Shown here: one piece after another, positions 16,810 to 24,911 of the stretch
Layout: every line of letters starts with the position of its first letter
Numbering within the stretch: the stretch's first letter is position 1
Source of the DNA: Rothia sp. HMSC078H08
GTDB taxonomy: Bacteria; Actinomycetota; Actinomycetes; Actinomycetales; Micrococcaceae
Assembly (NCBI RefSeq): GCF_001808955.1
Contig: NZ_KV795235.1
Span: 175,564-239,563 of the forward strand
Length of the DNA stretch: 64,000 nt
Reading direction: 5' to 3'
Notes under the pieces: model-generated
What the model was told of the DNA's origin: nothing
Databases searched by the model: none
What the model saw: only the letters and a program-made list of their open reading frames with translations
Translations under genes and position numbers: made by a program

Positions 16810-18130
16810 AGCGTCGTCCTACCTTTCGTACGGGAGTTCCATCATCGTAAGTGCGCCAGTCTTCGGGCAGGAGCGCATCGAGCACGTCGTCGATGGTCAC
16901 TGCGCCTACCAGGCGGTGCGATTCGTTCACAATGGGAACGATGGTCAGGTCGTAGGTTGCCAGCACGCGTGCCAGCTCTTCCAAACTGGCCTGGTCAGAG
17001 ACAGGCTCAGTGTCGGTATCGAGGATGTGGCCAATCGGCTCGCTCGGCGGCACACGCAGCAGTTTCTGCATGTGCACCAGACCCAGGTACTTGCCGGTCG
17101 GGGTTTCCAGGGGCGGGCGGGTCACCATGACGGCAGCCGCCATCGCCGGAGGGATCTCCTCGGCGCGGATGTGCGCGAGCGCCTCCGCGACGGTCGCCTC
17201 GGGGGAGAGGATGATCGGCACCGGGTTCATGAGCGAACCGGCGGTACCCTCGTCGTATTCGAGCAGTCGACGCACGTCGTCTGCTTCGTCGGGTTCCATG
17301 AGTTCGAGCAGCTTTTCACGCTGGGCGTCGTCCAGCTCGATGAGCAGGTCGGCGGCGTCGTCCGGTTCCATCTCTTCGAGGACCTGCGCGGCACGCTCGT
17401 CGTCCAGGTGCGAGAGAATCTGCACCTGGTCCTCGGCGGGCAGCTCCTGCAGAACGTCCGCGAGGCGTTCATCCTGCAGCTCGGCGGCGATTTCGACCAT
17501 GCGCTTATCGCTCATCTCGTGGATAGCGTCCGCAAGGTCGGCGGGCTTGGAGTTCTCATGGTTCGCCACGAACGCGGTTGCCGCCTGCGGCTCCACGTCG
17601 GTGGAGAGCAGAGCCTCGTCCCAGTCGACGATGAGGGTCTCCTTGGAGCGGCGGCGCCACGTGCTGGAGGAGGAGCTGACGCGGGAAACGAACAGTTCGG
17701 TCACGCCCCAGTCGCCGTTGCGGCGCTGCTCAATGGCGACGTCCTCAATGACGGCGTCGCCGCTGCCGTCGAGCAGACGCACGCGGCGGTCGAAGAGCTC
17801 ACCGACGATGAGAGTCTCAGAGTTGCGCTGTTCGAAGCGGCGCAGGTTCACCAGGCCGGTTGAAATAATCTGGGAGGCGTCGATGCTACGCACTCGGGTC
17901 ATGGGCATGAACACGCGTTTCTTGCCGAGCACCTCAACGATGATGCCGACAACAATGGGTTCGCTGCCCTTGGCGGGGCGGGCGCCCGCAATGGATGCGC
18001 CCAGGCCGCGTTTGAGCACGACGACGTCTCGGAGACGGCCGAGGCGGTCACCGAAGGGGTCAAAAACGTCGAGGCCCAAAAGGCGGGCAATGTAAATCTT
18101 GCTGGGGGTGCTGAACTTCGAATTGCTCAC
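16802..18130 (-). CDS. MgtE N-terminal/CBS protein without the channel domain
   Basis: 442 residues. An N-terminal PRC-barrel-like region is followed from about residue 195 by the MgtE-N helical repeats (EMSDKRMVEIAAELQDERLADVLQELPAEDQ, quoted in part from a longer region), and then a CBS pair (ending DDVLDALLPEDW). MgtE Mg2+ channels carry these domains ahead of five membrane helices; this protein stops after the CBS pair and has no membrane segment. It is therefore more likely a cytosolic Mg2+ or nucleotide sensor than a transporter. The GTG start sits 6 nt after TACCCT (18142-18137), a leaderless layout. Confidence 0.82.
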   Translation of the reverse strand: MSNSKFSTPSKIYIARLLGLDVFDPFGDRLGRLRDVVVLKRGLGASIAGARPAKGSEPIVVGIIVEVLGKKRVFMPMTRVRSIDASQIISTGLVNLRRFEQRNSETLIVGELFDRRVRLLDGSGDAVIEDVAIEQRRNGDWGVTELFVSRVSSSSSTWRRRSKETLIVDWDEALLSTDVEPQAATAFVANHENSKPADLADAIHEMSDKRMVEIAAELQDERLADVLQELPAEDQVQILSHLDDERAAQVLEEMEPDDAADLLIELDDAQREKLLELMEPDEADDVRRLLEYDEGTAGSLMNPVPIILSPEATVAEALAHIRAEEIPPAMAAAVMVTRPPLETPTGKYLGLVHMQKLLRVPPSEPIGHILDTDTEPVSDQASLEELARVLATYDLTIVPIVNESHRLVGAVTIDDVLDALLPEDWRTYDDGTPVRKVGRRFA

Positions 18131-18136
18131 CTCTCT

Positions 18137-18142
18137 AGGGTA
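18137..18142 (-). promoter_or_regulatory. Leaderless -10 box of the MgtE-N/CBS operon
   Basis: TACCCT on the minus strand, 6 nt before GTG 18130. Confidence 0.4.
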
Positions 18143-18248
18143 CGCTCCGCCGCGGGGATTCGCACTTTGAGAAGCCGAAATTGAACGGGTGTTCGCTACG
18201 CCTATAGAGGAGCTAACTGCCCACCGGGTCCAGGGTTGGGGCGGGCGG

Positions 18249-18254
18249 TAGAAT
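18249..18254 (+). promoter_or_regulatory. Leaderless -10 box of the stress-type membrane protein gene
   Basis: TAGAAT, then 7 nt, then ATG 18262. No convincing ribosome site lies in between. Confidence 0.6.
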
Positions 18255-18261
18255 AGAAGCC

Positions 18262-19281
18262 ATGACTTCTAACCTGCCGAATATTCCCTCGACCCCGCCT
18301 TCTTCGTACTTGGCGTCGCGCCTGGCGCAGGCTCAGGGCAAGCCCCTGCCCGCCGGTGAAGCGATCGCCTCCTTCGTTCGTCACGATGATGCGCTCGCCG
18401 CTTTTGATGTGCTCAGCGAACAGGATTACCCGGTCACGGCGCTGTACCTGGTCAATGACGGTATCCGCCAGGTGGAGTACCCGGTACCGTTGCCGTATGG
18501 CCGTATCTTGACTTTTGCAGCGCTTCGAGGGGCAGGATTCGGTGCGTTTTTTGCACTGCTGGTTATAGCCTCGACTAATGACTCCTCTGCGTTTGAGGTA
18601 ATAAAGTATGTGCTGCTGTCGATGGCTATGTTTGTGCTCTGGCAGATGTTCGTTTTGCGTCGCTCTCATGGGAGCCGCCATCCGATGCGTGCCGAATCAA
18701 TTCCCTCGCGTACCGTGATGTACGCTCTGCCGGAGTACGCTCAGGATGCGCGCCGCGTGCTGGGTGCGCATCCTCGCTTTTCGGCGGCGGTTGCGGCTGC
18801 TCGTGCGGCGGCTGCCCCGGAGGCTTCGCAGGCTCGTGCGGCTCAGAGCACCGTCTCGATGAATGGTGCACCGGTTCCGACCGGTGCGCCGAAGGCTCCT
18901 TCGTACCGTGCGCAGGCGGGTAGCCAGCCGGCGCCGAACCAGAACCTGCCCGAGCGTGATGCGACCGCGCAGAACGCGGTGGCTCAGAGCGCGGCGCAGA
19001 ACATGCCCGCGCCCACCCAGCCTACGCAGACCGTTCAGCCCGCTCAGCCTTCTCAGCCTGCTATCCAGGAGCCGGCAACCACTGAACCGGCGACCGCCCT
19101 GAAGTCGGATGCACAGAAGTCGGAGCCGCAGAAGCGCCCGGCACAGCGGTACGGTCTGCGCGTGGACGACCCGGAAGAATACGCGAAGCTGATTCAGCCC
19201 AAGCCGCAGCGTCCGACCCCGCGCCCGCAGGGCCTGCACGATAAGTCCTCGCACGATAACTCCTCGCAGGACTCCGAATAA
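18262..19281 (+). CDS. General stress protein 17M-like membrane protein
   Basis: 339 residues. Residues 30-75 resemble the YflT/general stress protein 17M domain (IASFVRHDDALAAFDVLSEQ), followed by a glycine-containing membrane helix (RGAGFGAFFALLVIAS) and a second helix (VLLSMAMFVLWQMFVL). From about residue 175 the protein is a Pro/Ala/Gln-rich low-complexity tail. Function is unknown. It is divergent from the MgtE-N/CBS gene, as in related actinobacteria, which may point to a shared stress or Mg2+ role. Confidence 0.7.
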   Translation: MTSNLPNIPSTPPSSYLASRLAQAQGKPLPAGEAIASFVRHDDALAAFDVLSEQDYPVTALYLVNDGIRQVEYPVPLPYGRILTFAALRGAGFGAFFALLVIASTNDSSAFEVIKYVLLSMAMFVLWQMFVLRRSHGSRHPMRAESIPSRTVMYALPEYAQDARRVLGAHPRFSAAVAAARAAAAPEASQARAAQSTVSMNGAPVPTGAPKAPSYRAQAGSQPAPNQNLPERDATAQNAVAQSAAQNMPAPTQPTQTVQPAQPSQPAIQEPATTEPATALKSDAQKSEPQKRPAQRYGLRVDDPEEYAKLIQPKPQRPTPRPQGLHDKSSHDNSSQDSE

Positions 19282-19354
19282 CCGAACCTGCAATGGCGGT
19301 AGCCACCCACAACGGCGGGAAACCGGCATAGAAGACAGCACTTAGAAGACACGC

Positions 19355-19391
19355 GAAAGCCCCTCACCGAACGAATCGGTGAGGGGCTTTC
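19355..19391. terminator. Bidirectional terminator before pepP
   Basis: GAAAGCCCCTCACCGA (19355-19370) and its complement (19376-19391) form a 16-bp perfect stem with loop ACGAA between converging genes. Confidence 0.9.
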
Positions 19392-19428
19392 CCTATAAAA
19401 CGTTACTAACGTAACTGGGAGCTAGACG

Positions 19429-20958
19429 TTACTTCGCCAGCTTCGCCATCCACTCCTCAATGCCCTCAACGGTGCGGGGCAGTGCAGCGGAGAGGTTCAC
19501 GTTGCCGTCCTCGGTGCAGAGCACGTCGTCCTCCAGGCGGATACCGATACCGCGGTACTCCTCGGGAACCGACAGGTCCTCGTCCTTGAAGTACAGGGCC
19601 GGCTCAATGGTGAAGACCATGCCCGGCTCCAGCTCAGCCCACATGTACAGCTCAGCCTTTGCCTGCGCGCAGTCGTGCACGTCCAGACCCAGGTGGTGGC
19701 TGGTGCCGTGCGGCATCCAGCGGCGGTGCTGACCGCCCTCAACGGTGAGCGAAACATCAGCGGAAACCGGCAGCAGGCCCCACTCTTCCAGACGGTGCGC
19801 CAGAACGTTCATGGCAGCTTCGTGAATCTCGTAGAACTTGGTACCCGGCTTAGCCACAGCGAATGCGGCGTCAGCGGCATCCAGCACAGCGTTGTAGACC
19901 TTCGCCTGAACCTCGGTGAACTTACCGTTCACGGGGAAGGTGCGGGTCACGTCTGCGGTGTACAGGGTGTCGTCCTCAACGCCTGCGTCCAGCAGCAGCA
20001 GCTTGCCGTCATCGACGGTGCCGTTGTTACGGATCCAGTGCAGGATGGTTGCGTTGTTACCGCACGCTGCGATGGTGTCGTAGCCCAGGTCGTTACCGTC
20101 GGTACGTGCCACGGAGAAGAACGCAGTCTCAACGACGCGCTCACCGCGGTGGTGCTCCTTAGCCTTCGGCAGTGCACGAATGACCTCTTCGAAGCCCTTG
20201 ACGGTCATGTCAACGGAACGCTGCAGGTTCTCAACCTCGATAGCGTCCTTAATCAGGCGAGCCTCGGAGAGAGCCACGGCAAGCTCGGAGTCCAGCTTGT
20301 CAGCCTGCTCCAGCTCCACGCCGGTGTTGTAGCGGGAGGTGTCAACCAGCGCGTCAACAGCCGGGTCAACGTTGCGGACCAGGCGGATGTTCACGCCGCC
20401 CAGGCCCTGGTTGCCAGCGTTCTTGGTGATAGCAACCTCAAGCTCGGACAGGTCGCGGGTACGCAGACCGTAACGCTCGGAGAACTCCTTCAGGGTGGGG
20501 CGGGGGCCAACCCAGAACTCGCCGTAGCGTGCATCCGCGTAGAACTCTGCGGTGTCGCGGCCAGCCAGCGGGCGGAAGTACAGGGTGACTTCGTGGTTGG
20601 AGCCGTTGTCGCCGGTACCCTCTTCGACGGGCTCGAAGATCAGCACGGCGTCGGGCTCGTGGTCGATGCCCAGACCGGTCTGGTGCGCAAACGCCGAGTG
20701 CGGGCGGAAGCGGTAGTCGCAGTCGTTGGAGCGGACCTTCAGCGGGCCTGCGGGCAGGACGAGGCGCTCGCCGGGGAATGCCTTGGAGATCTTGGCGCGG
20801 CGCTCAGCGGCGTAGTCTGCTACGGGCTCGCGGGTGTAGCCGTCATCTTCGGCAGGTGCCCAGTTTGCGGCAATGAATTCGGTGAACGCAGACGCCTTGG
20901 GGGTGCTGCGGTGGTCAGTCTTCTGAGCTTCGGTGCTCTTCTCGTTGTTCTCAGTCAT
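19429..20958 (-). CDS. pepP: Xaa-Pro aminopeptidase (M24B)
   Basis: 509-residue metalloaminopeptidase that cleaves residues before proline. An N-terminal creatinase-like domain holds the AMP_N motif (SNDCDYRFRPHSAFAHQTG). The dinuclear metal ligands of the M24 fold are in LLDAGVEDDTLYTADVTRTF, HGTSHHLGLDVHD, FTIEPALYF and GIRLEDDVLC. No signal peptide, so it is cytosolic. A TATGAT box lies 6 nt before the ATG, giving a likely leaderless transcript; GGAG 13-16 nt away is too far to be a strong ribosome site. Confidence 0.92.
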   Translation of the reverse strand: MTENNEKSTEAQKTDHRSTPKASAFTEFIAANWAPAEDDGYTREPVADYAAERRAKISKAFPGERLVLPAGPLKVRSNDCDYRFRPHSAFAHQTGLGIDHEPDAVLIFEPVEEGTGDNGSNHEVTLYFRPLAGRDTAEFYADARYGEFWVGPRPTLKEFSERYGLRTRDLSELEVAITKNAGNQGLGGVNIRLVRNVDPAVDALVDTSRYNTGVELEQADKLDSELAVALSEARLIKDAIEVENLQRSVDMTVKGFEEVIRALPKAKEHHRGERVVETAFFSVARTDGNDLGYDTIAACGNNATILHWIRNNGTVDDGKLLLLDAGVEDDTLYTADVTRTFPVNGKFTEVQAKVYNAVLDAADAAFAVAKPGTKFYEIHEAAMNVLAHRLEEWGLLPVSADVSLTVEGGQHRRWMPHGTSHHLGLDVHDCAQAKAELYMWAELEPGMVFTIEPALYFKDEDLSVPEEYRGIGIRLEDDVLCTEDGNVNLSAALPRTVEGIEEWMAKLAK

Positions 20959-20964
20959 GGGTTA

Positions 20965-20970
20965 ATCATA
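20965..20970 (-). promoter_or_regulatory. Leaderless -10 box of pepP
   Basis: TATGAT on the minus strand, then TAACCC, then ATG 20958. Confidence 0.6.
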
Positions 20971-21174
20971 TCTCCTTCACCACAGGTGGGCAGGTGTTTT
21001 AGCGCTTTTGACCATAAGAGAGGGTGCGGTGGGTCAGAATATATCTTTGACCTGCGACCGGGTACCCGATATTGCGCCGCCGATATTGGTAGGGTTGAAT
21101 CAGAAGAGTAGATGACATGCCTTAAAACCCCGCTGAGGTGGCGACGAACTAGCAGGGGTGGGGAAGGAGAGAAG

Positions 21175-22143
21175 ATGACGCAGACAGAACACCGAAGTAG
21201 TGCACCTAATGCGCAGCAGACACTGCAGCCCGCTGAATCGGGCGCGCCTGAAAACCTGAACCGTACCGGGCGTTACGATTTGCACATTCACTCCGCTATT
21301 TCTGACGGCACGCAGAGCCTGACCGAGCTGGTGCCGCTGATTGCTCACGCCGGGTTGGTTGGGTTTGCGCTGACTGATCACGATACGACGGCTGGTTGGG
21401 CGCAGGCGGCTCAGCTGGCGGGTGAGTACGGTCTAGATTTTCTGCCGGGTGCAGAGTTCTCCTGCCGTTACCGGTACACCGATGGTGAGGGCCGTGCACG
21501 CACGAAGACTATTCATCTGCTCGCTTATGGTTTTGACCCGGTGGATTCGGAGTTGGCGCGCCGTGTGGAGGCGATTCGCGCCAGCCGTGCGGGCCGTGCG
21601 CAGGCTATTGTGGGCCATCTTGCCGCCGACTACCCGCTGACCTGGGATGACGTGTTGGCGCAGGTGGGGGAGGGGAACACGGCGGTGGGCCGCCCCCATA
21701 TTGCTGATGCGCTGGTTGCTGCCGGGGTGGTTGCTGACCGTTCTGAGGCTTTTGCGAAGCTGCTGTACACGGGCAGCCCCTACTATGTGCCGCAGGATGC
21801 GCTGGACCCGCTGGAGGCGGTGCGTCTGGTGCGTGAGGCTGGGGGCGTGCCGGTGATTGCGCACCCGATGAGTACGATGCGTGGGCCCGCATTGAGCCTG
21901 GAGTACCTGGGTTTGATGGTGGATGCTGGCCTGGCGGGTGTGGAGGTGTATCACCGCGAGAACTCTCCGGAGGACCGCGCGCGTCTGCTGGAGTTCATTG
22001 AGCGTCAGCGTGCGGCGGGCCGTGAGGTGCTGGTGACGGGGTCGAGCGATTATCACGGTGCGGGCAAGCCGAACCTGCTGGGTGAGAACACGACGGATGC
22101 GGTGACGGTGGCTCGCATCCGCGAGCAGCTGGCAGCCCAGTAG
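21175..22143 (+). CDS. PHP-domain phosphoesterase
   Basis: 322-residue polymerase-and-histidinol-phosphatase family metal-dependent phosphoesterase. Metal-binding motifs are DLHIHSAISDG, LTDHDTT, PGAEFSC, VIAHPMS and SSDYHG. Proteins of this layout include 3',5'-nucleoside bisphosphate phosphatases and the YciV exonuclease; which one applies is not decidable here. The frame opens at 21112, but ATG 21175 has AAGGAGAG directly upstream and is chosen. It ends at a long terminator that is also copied 2.7 kb downstream. Confidence 0.85.
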   Translation: MTQTEHRSSAPNAQQTLQPAESGAPENLNRTGRYDLHIHSAISDGTQSLTELVPLIAHAGLVGFALTDHDTTAGWAQAAQLAGEYGLDFLPGAEFSCRYRYTDGEGRARTKTIHLLAYGFDPVDSELARRVEAIRASRAGRAQAIVGHLAADYPLTWDDVLAQVGEGNTAVGRPHIADALVAAGVVADRSEAFAKLLYTGSPYYVPQDALDPLEAVRLVREAGGVPVIAHPMSTMRGPALSLEYLGLMVDAGLAGVEVYHRENSPEDRARLLEFIERQRAAGREVLVTGSSDYHGAGKPNLLGENTTDAVTVARIREQLAAQ

Positions 22144-22162
22144 TAAGACCAGTAGTAAGACG

Positions 22163-22212
22163 AAAGAGTGCGGGGCGGGTTCCCGATTAGGAACCCGCCC
22201 CACACTCTTTTG
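22163..22212 (+). terminator. Long terminator after the PHP gene (left copy)
   Basis: Near-perfect stem of about 20 bp (22163-22183 with 22190-22210) with loop CGATTA, followed by TTTTGTTTT. A near-identical inverted copy is at 24838-24876. Confidence 0.92.
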
Positions 22213-22289
22213 TTTTCACCTCATTGCATATTCTCTAAATCTCTACCTGAAGGTTAGGATTTTTGATACGCTGAGAACGTTCTACTCAT

Positions 22290-22316
22290 TGGGGTGCACA
22301 AAGATTGTGCCTCCCC
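22290..22316 (+). promoter_or_regulatory. Leader hairpin ahead of SLH gene A
   Basis: GCACAA-AGA-TTGTGC flanked by GGGG and CCCC, about 20 nt before the start codon. AGAACGTTCT, a 10-bp palindrome, lies upstream at 22274-22283. Both features recur in the right arm (palindrome at 24758-24767). Confidence 0.5.
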
Positions 22317-22337
22317 TCTTATTTTGAAGGAGCTATG

Positions 22338-23162
22338 ATGCTTCGACAATTATTCGCCCGTCCTACGAAGCGGGCTATCCAGGCTGGCGGCACGGTACTG
22401 CTGGCTGGCGCCATGGTGTGCGGCAGTGTTCCGGCGTATGCCACCGGGCATTTGAAGCCTCACGAGGTGACCCCTATTGTGCAACCGGACGAACCGGCAG
22501 TGACCTGTAACGACCGCGCAGAATATGAGTATTATCGGCAAGATGGCGAGTTGGGGCGTCGCGTTATCTTTAGTTGGGCACAGTGTGTTGGTCTGATTTC
22601 TGAGCGTCAGAAGTACAAAATGGTCAAGAAAGATAGTGTTATTTCTCGCGGCCAGTTTGTGGAGTATCTATACCGTCTGTCAGGTTCTCCCGAAGTGAAG
22701 AATCTTCCGGCTCAGTCTCCGTATGGTGATATTAAGACTGATGATCCGCGTTTTCCCGTGGTGATGTGGGCTCGTCAGCGGGGCATTACCTGGGGTTGGA
22801 GTGATGGGAATTTCCATTACGATACCCCTGCTAGTGAGGCTGCTACTGCCTTGATGGTGTATCGATTGGCGGGTAGTCCAAACGTAACGGTAGAAGTAGA
22901 CGATCCTAATGCCTATTTCCTATATACTCCTTGGAAGGAAAAATGGCCGAATATGCCCTATAATTCGGAGCTTCATAAGGCATACACCTGGTTATACTAT
23001 GGTCTTCAGAATCCAAATAATAAAGATTCTGTCGAGAACGTATCGTATCGACAGCATGGTATCGTATCACCTAATGATGAATTTGAGTGGTTGACTTACG
23101 CTACGTATGAGCAGGCCTTTGAAGTGATTCGTCTGGCAGATAAATCTTTCAAATTTAAATAA
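22338..23162 (+). CDS. Secreted SLH-like protein, copy A
   Basis: 274 residues. A Sec signal ends at about residue 36 (GSVPAYA). The mature protein holds S-layer-homology-like repeats: ISRGQFVEYLYRLSGSP, then YGDIKTDDPRFPVVMWARQRGITWGWSDGNFHYDTP as the fullest repeat, then ALMVYRLAGSP. Such modules bind secondary cell-wall polymers or act as surface repeats. GAAGGAG lies 5 nt before ATG 22338; an ATG at 22335 is also possible. The first 180 residues closely match copy B (23876-24703); the C-terminal third differs, apart from the final YEQAFEVIRLAD segment. AT-rich codon use in the 3' half suggests transfer. Confidence 0.7.
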   Translation: MLRQLFARPTKRAIQAGGTVLLAGAMVCGSVPAYATGHLKPHEVTPIVQPDEPAVTCNDRAEYEYYRQDGELGRRVIFSWAQCVGLISERQKYKMVKKDSVISRGQFVEYLYRLSGSPEVKNLPAQSPYGDIKTDDPRFPVVMWARQRGITWGWSDGNFHYDTPASEAATALMVYRLAGSPNVTVEVDDPNAYFLYTPWKEKWPNMPYNSELHKAYTWLYYGLQNPNNKDSVENVSYRQHGIVSPNDEFEWLTYATYEQAFEVIRLADKSFKFK

Positions 23163-23167
23163 GAAAC

Positions 23168-23205
23168 GTATCCCCGCTTATGTATCAATACATAAGCGGG
23201 GATAT
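23168..23205 (+). terminator. Terminator of SLH gene A
   Basis: Stem of about 17 bp (23169-23185 with 23188-23204) with a two-base loop, just after the stop codon of copy A. Confidence 0.85.
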
Positions 23206-23215
23206 GTTTATGAAT

Positions 23216-23482
23216 TTATTCCACAACTATATATTCTTTTTTATTGGAAGTTCCCACTGGAGTCTCAGTAGATTTATAGACATACTGATTAATTTCAATC
23301 TTGTAGGGTGGGTTCAGGGAATTTTTAATAGAAAACTTCCATTTATCGTTCAGAACCTTGGGTTTAGGTTTGTTATTGTCTTCGTAGTCCATGTGGCATT
23401 CGTCGTATGCGTTTGCTCCAATAATATTCAAACGCCTAACACTACCTTCAAGATAGAAGCCCCACAGTGAAGCGAGGATTCT
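23216..23482 (-). pseudogene. C-terminal gene fragment, left arm
   Basis: An open minus-strand frame without a usable start that ends at 23216. Its product (LWGFYLEGSVRRLNIIGANAY...) aligns with the plus-strand fragment at 23552-23818: shared WGFYLEG, then IIGANA, then DKW, then IEIN. The frame stays open upstream to about 23550 but leaves the region of similarity near 23482. I do not recognise the family. It is interpreted as the 3' part of a gene cut at the centre of the inverted duplication. Confidence 0.6.
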
Positions 23483-23551
23483 TTCACGGGAGTACGTTCT
23501 GATAATCCCTACGAAGATAGTGACAATCCAGAGGATAAATTTTCACTTGAT

Positions 23552-23818
23552 ACGGCTCTCGCAGCACAATGGGGGTTCTATCTTGAAGGTGGTGCAAAGC
23601 GTCTTAGTATTATTGGCGCAAATGCTTTCGATGCTTGTCAGATGAGTGATAAGACCAGAACTGGGGCCCAAAAGAAAATTATGGGGGATAAATGGGTTCT
23701 TAAAATCAACTCTGAGCTTTATGAGCTATTAAGGATCGAAATTAATAATTTTAAATTTGAGGGAAAGCTTGTAGCGCCGAGAATCCCTAAAGCCGAGAAT
23801 GAGTCCACAGAAAACTAG
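23552..23818 (+). pseudogene. C-terminal gene fragment, right arm
   Basis: Plus-strand frame open from 23471 to the TAG at 23816-23818, with no ATG, GTG or TTG ahead of the conserved part. The conserved part begins at about 23552 (TALAAQWGFYLEGG) and pairs with the left-arm fragment. The sequence is AT-rich. The family is not recognised. It lies back to back with its partner, as expected for a truncated gene captured in an inverted duplication. Confidence 0.6.
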
Positions 23819-23819
23819 A

Positions 23820-23867
23820 AAATAGTTTGGTCCCCTGCATAGAAGAGCAGGGGACCAAACTATTTTT
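23820..23867. terminator. Bidirectional terminator at the end of SLH gene B
   Basis: AAATAGTTTGGTCCCCTGC (23820-23838) pairs perfectly with 23847-23865 around an 8-nt loop, with A and T runs on both sides. Confidence 0.92.
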
Positions 23868-23875
23868 ATAATCTT

Positions 23876-24703
23876 TTAAAATACGCCTCGAGTATCCGCC
23901 ATGCGCAATACTTCAAAAGCCTGTTCATATGTTGCTTGGAAAGTCCATTGACTCACTCGTCGACCTTCAGAGTCCATGCTCGCTACGTCATGGTACCTAA
24001 CTGATTCGTGGAAGCCAGTGTACTTCTTATCAGAGCCGGCTCCAGTGTATTTCAACCAAACATAGGCCCGATGCAACTCTGAGCCGTAAGGAAGATTGGG
24101 GTTCCGCTTGGTCCAGGGCTCTTCCTCATTCGGAGGATTCATATCGGGTAGCTTGACCGCCGGACTACCAGCTAGGCGGTATGCCATGATTACTGTCGTC
24201 GTTTCATGTGCGGGGGCATCGTAATGGAAATTCCCATCATTCCAACCCCAAGTAATGCCCCGCTCACGAGCCCACATCACCACAGGAAAACGCGGATCAT
24301 CAGTCTTAATATCACCATAAGGAGACTGAGCCGGAAGATTCTTCACCTCAGGAGAACCCGACAGGCGATACAAATACTCCACAAAGTGGCCGCGAGAGAT
24401 AACACTATCTTTCTTGACCATTTGGTGCTTCTGATACTCAGAAATCAGACCAACGCACTGCGCCCAATTAAAGATAACGCGACGCCCCAATTCACCATCG
24501 TTCCGATAGTACTCATATTCTGCACGGTCGTTACAGGTCACTGCCGGTTCATTCGGGTGCACAATGGGGGTCACCTGGCGAGGTTTCAGAACACCAAGAG
24601 AATATGCTGGCACGCTGCCGCACACCATGGCGCCTGCCAAGAGCACAGTGCCACCGGCCTGGATAGCCCGCTTCGTGGGGTGGGCGAATAATTGTCGAAG
24701 CAT
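23876..24703 (-). CDS. Secreted SLH-like protein, copy B
   Basis: 275 residues, paralogue of copy A in the opposite orientation. Sec signal to about residue 36 (GSVPAYS), then the same SLH-like segments (ISRGHFVEYLYRLSGSP; VVMWARERGITWGWNDGNF; IMAYRLAGSP). After about residue 180 it diverges from copy A (contains PPNEEEPWTKRNPNLPYGSELHRAY in part) and rejoins in YEQAFEVLRMAD. The start has the same GAAGGAG site and the same leader hairpin as copy A. Probably surface-exposed; no partner is known. Confidence 0.7.
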   Translation of the reverse strand: MLRQLFAHPTKRAIQAGGTVLLAGAMVCGSVPAYSLGVLKPRQVTPIVHPNEPAVTCNDRAEYEYYRNDGELGRRVIFNWAQCVGLISEYQKHQMVKKDSVISRGHFVEYLYRLSGSPEVKNLPAQSPYGDIKTDDPRFPVVMWARERGITWGWNDGNFHYDAPAHETTTVIMAYRLAGSPAVKLPDMNPPNEEEPWTKRNPNLPYGSELHRAYVWLKYTGAGSDKKYTGFHESVRYHDVASMDSEGRRVSQWTFQATYEQAFEVLRMADTRGVF

Positions 24704-24837
24704 CATAGCTCCTTCAAAATAAGAGGGGAGGCACAATCTTTGTGCACCCCAATGAGTAGAACGTTCTCAGCGTATCAAAAATCCTAACCTTCAGGTAGAG
24801 ATTTAGGGAATATGCAATGGGATGAAAACAAAAGAAT

Positions 24838-24876
24838 GGGGCGGGTTCCTATTCAAGGAACCCGCCCCACACTCTT
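24838..24876. terminator. Right-arm copy of the PHP-gene terminator
   Basis: GGGGCGGGTTCC (24838-24849) and GGAACCCGCCCC (24857-24868) form a perfect 12-bp stem, and the flanking sequence matches the left copy at 22163-22212. Here it lies between the start region of copy B and the end of the methyltransferase gene, which may use it as its terminator. Confidence 0.8.
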
Positions 24877-24911
24877 AACACGTGCTCTCACGAACGCGCA
24901 GACAAGACAGC

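Larger units (their letters stand above)
22163..24877. repeat. Imperfect 2.7-kb inverted duplication
   Basis: Left arm 22163 to about 23517 and right arm about 23523 to 24877 are reverse complements in order: terminator, leader, SLH-like gene, second terminator, gene fragment. Matching bases have nearly constant coordinate sums: 22164+24876, 22338+24703 and 22274+24767 give 47040-47041; 23464+23570 gives 47034. Similarity is high in the outer third (leader and N-terminal coding region) and decays toward the centre. Confidence 0.85.

Noticed and set aside
22163..24877. Insertion sequence or transposon
   Set aside because: The inverted repeats are whole genes with terminators, not transposon ends, and no transposase or target-site duplication is visible.
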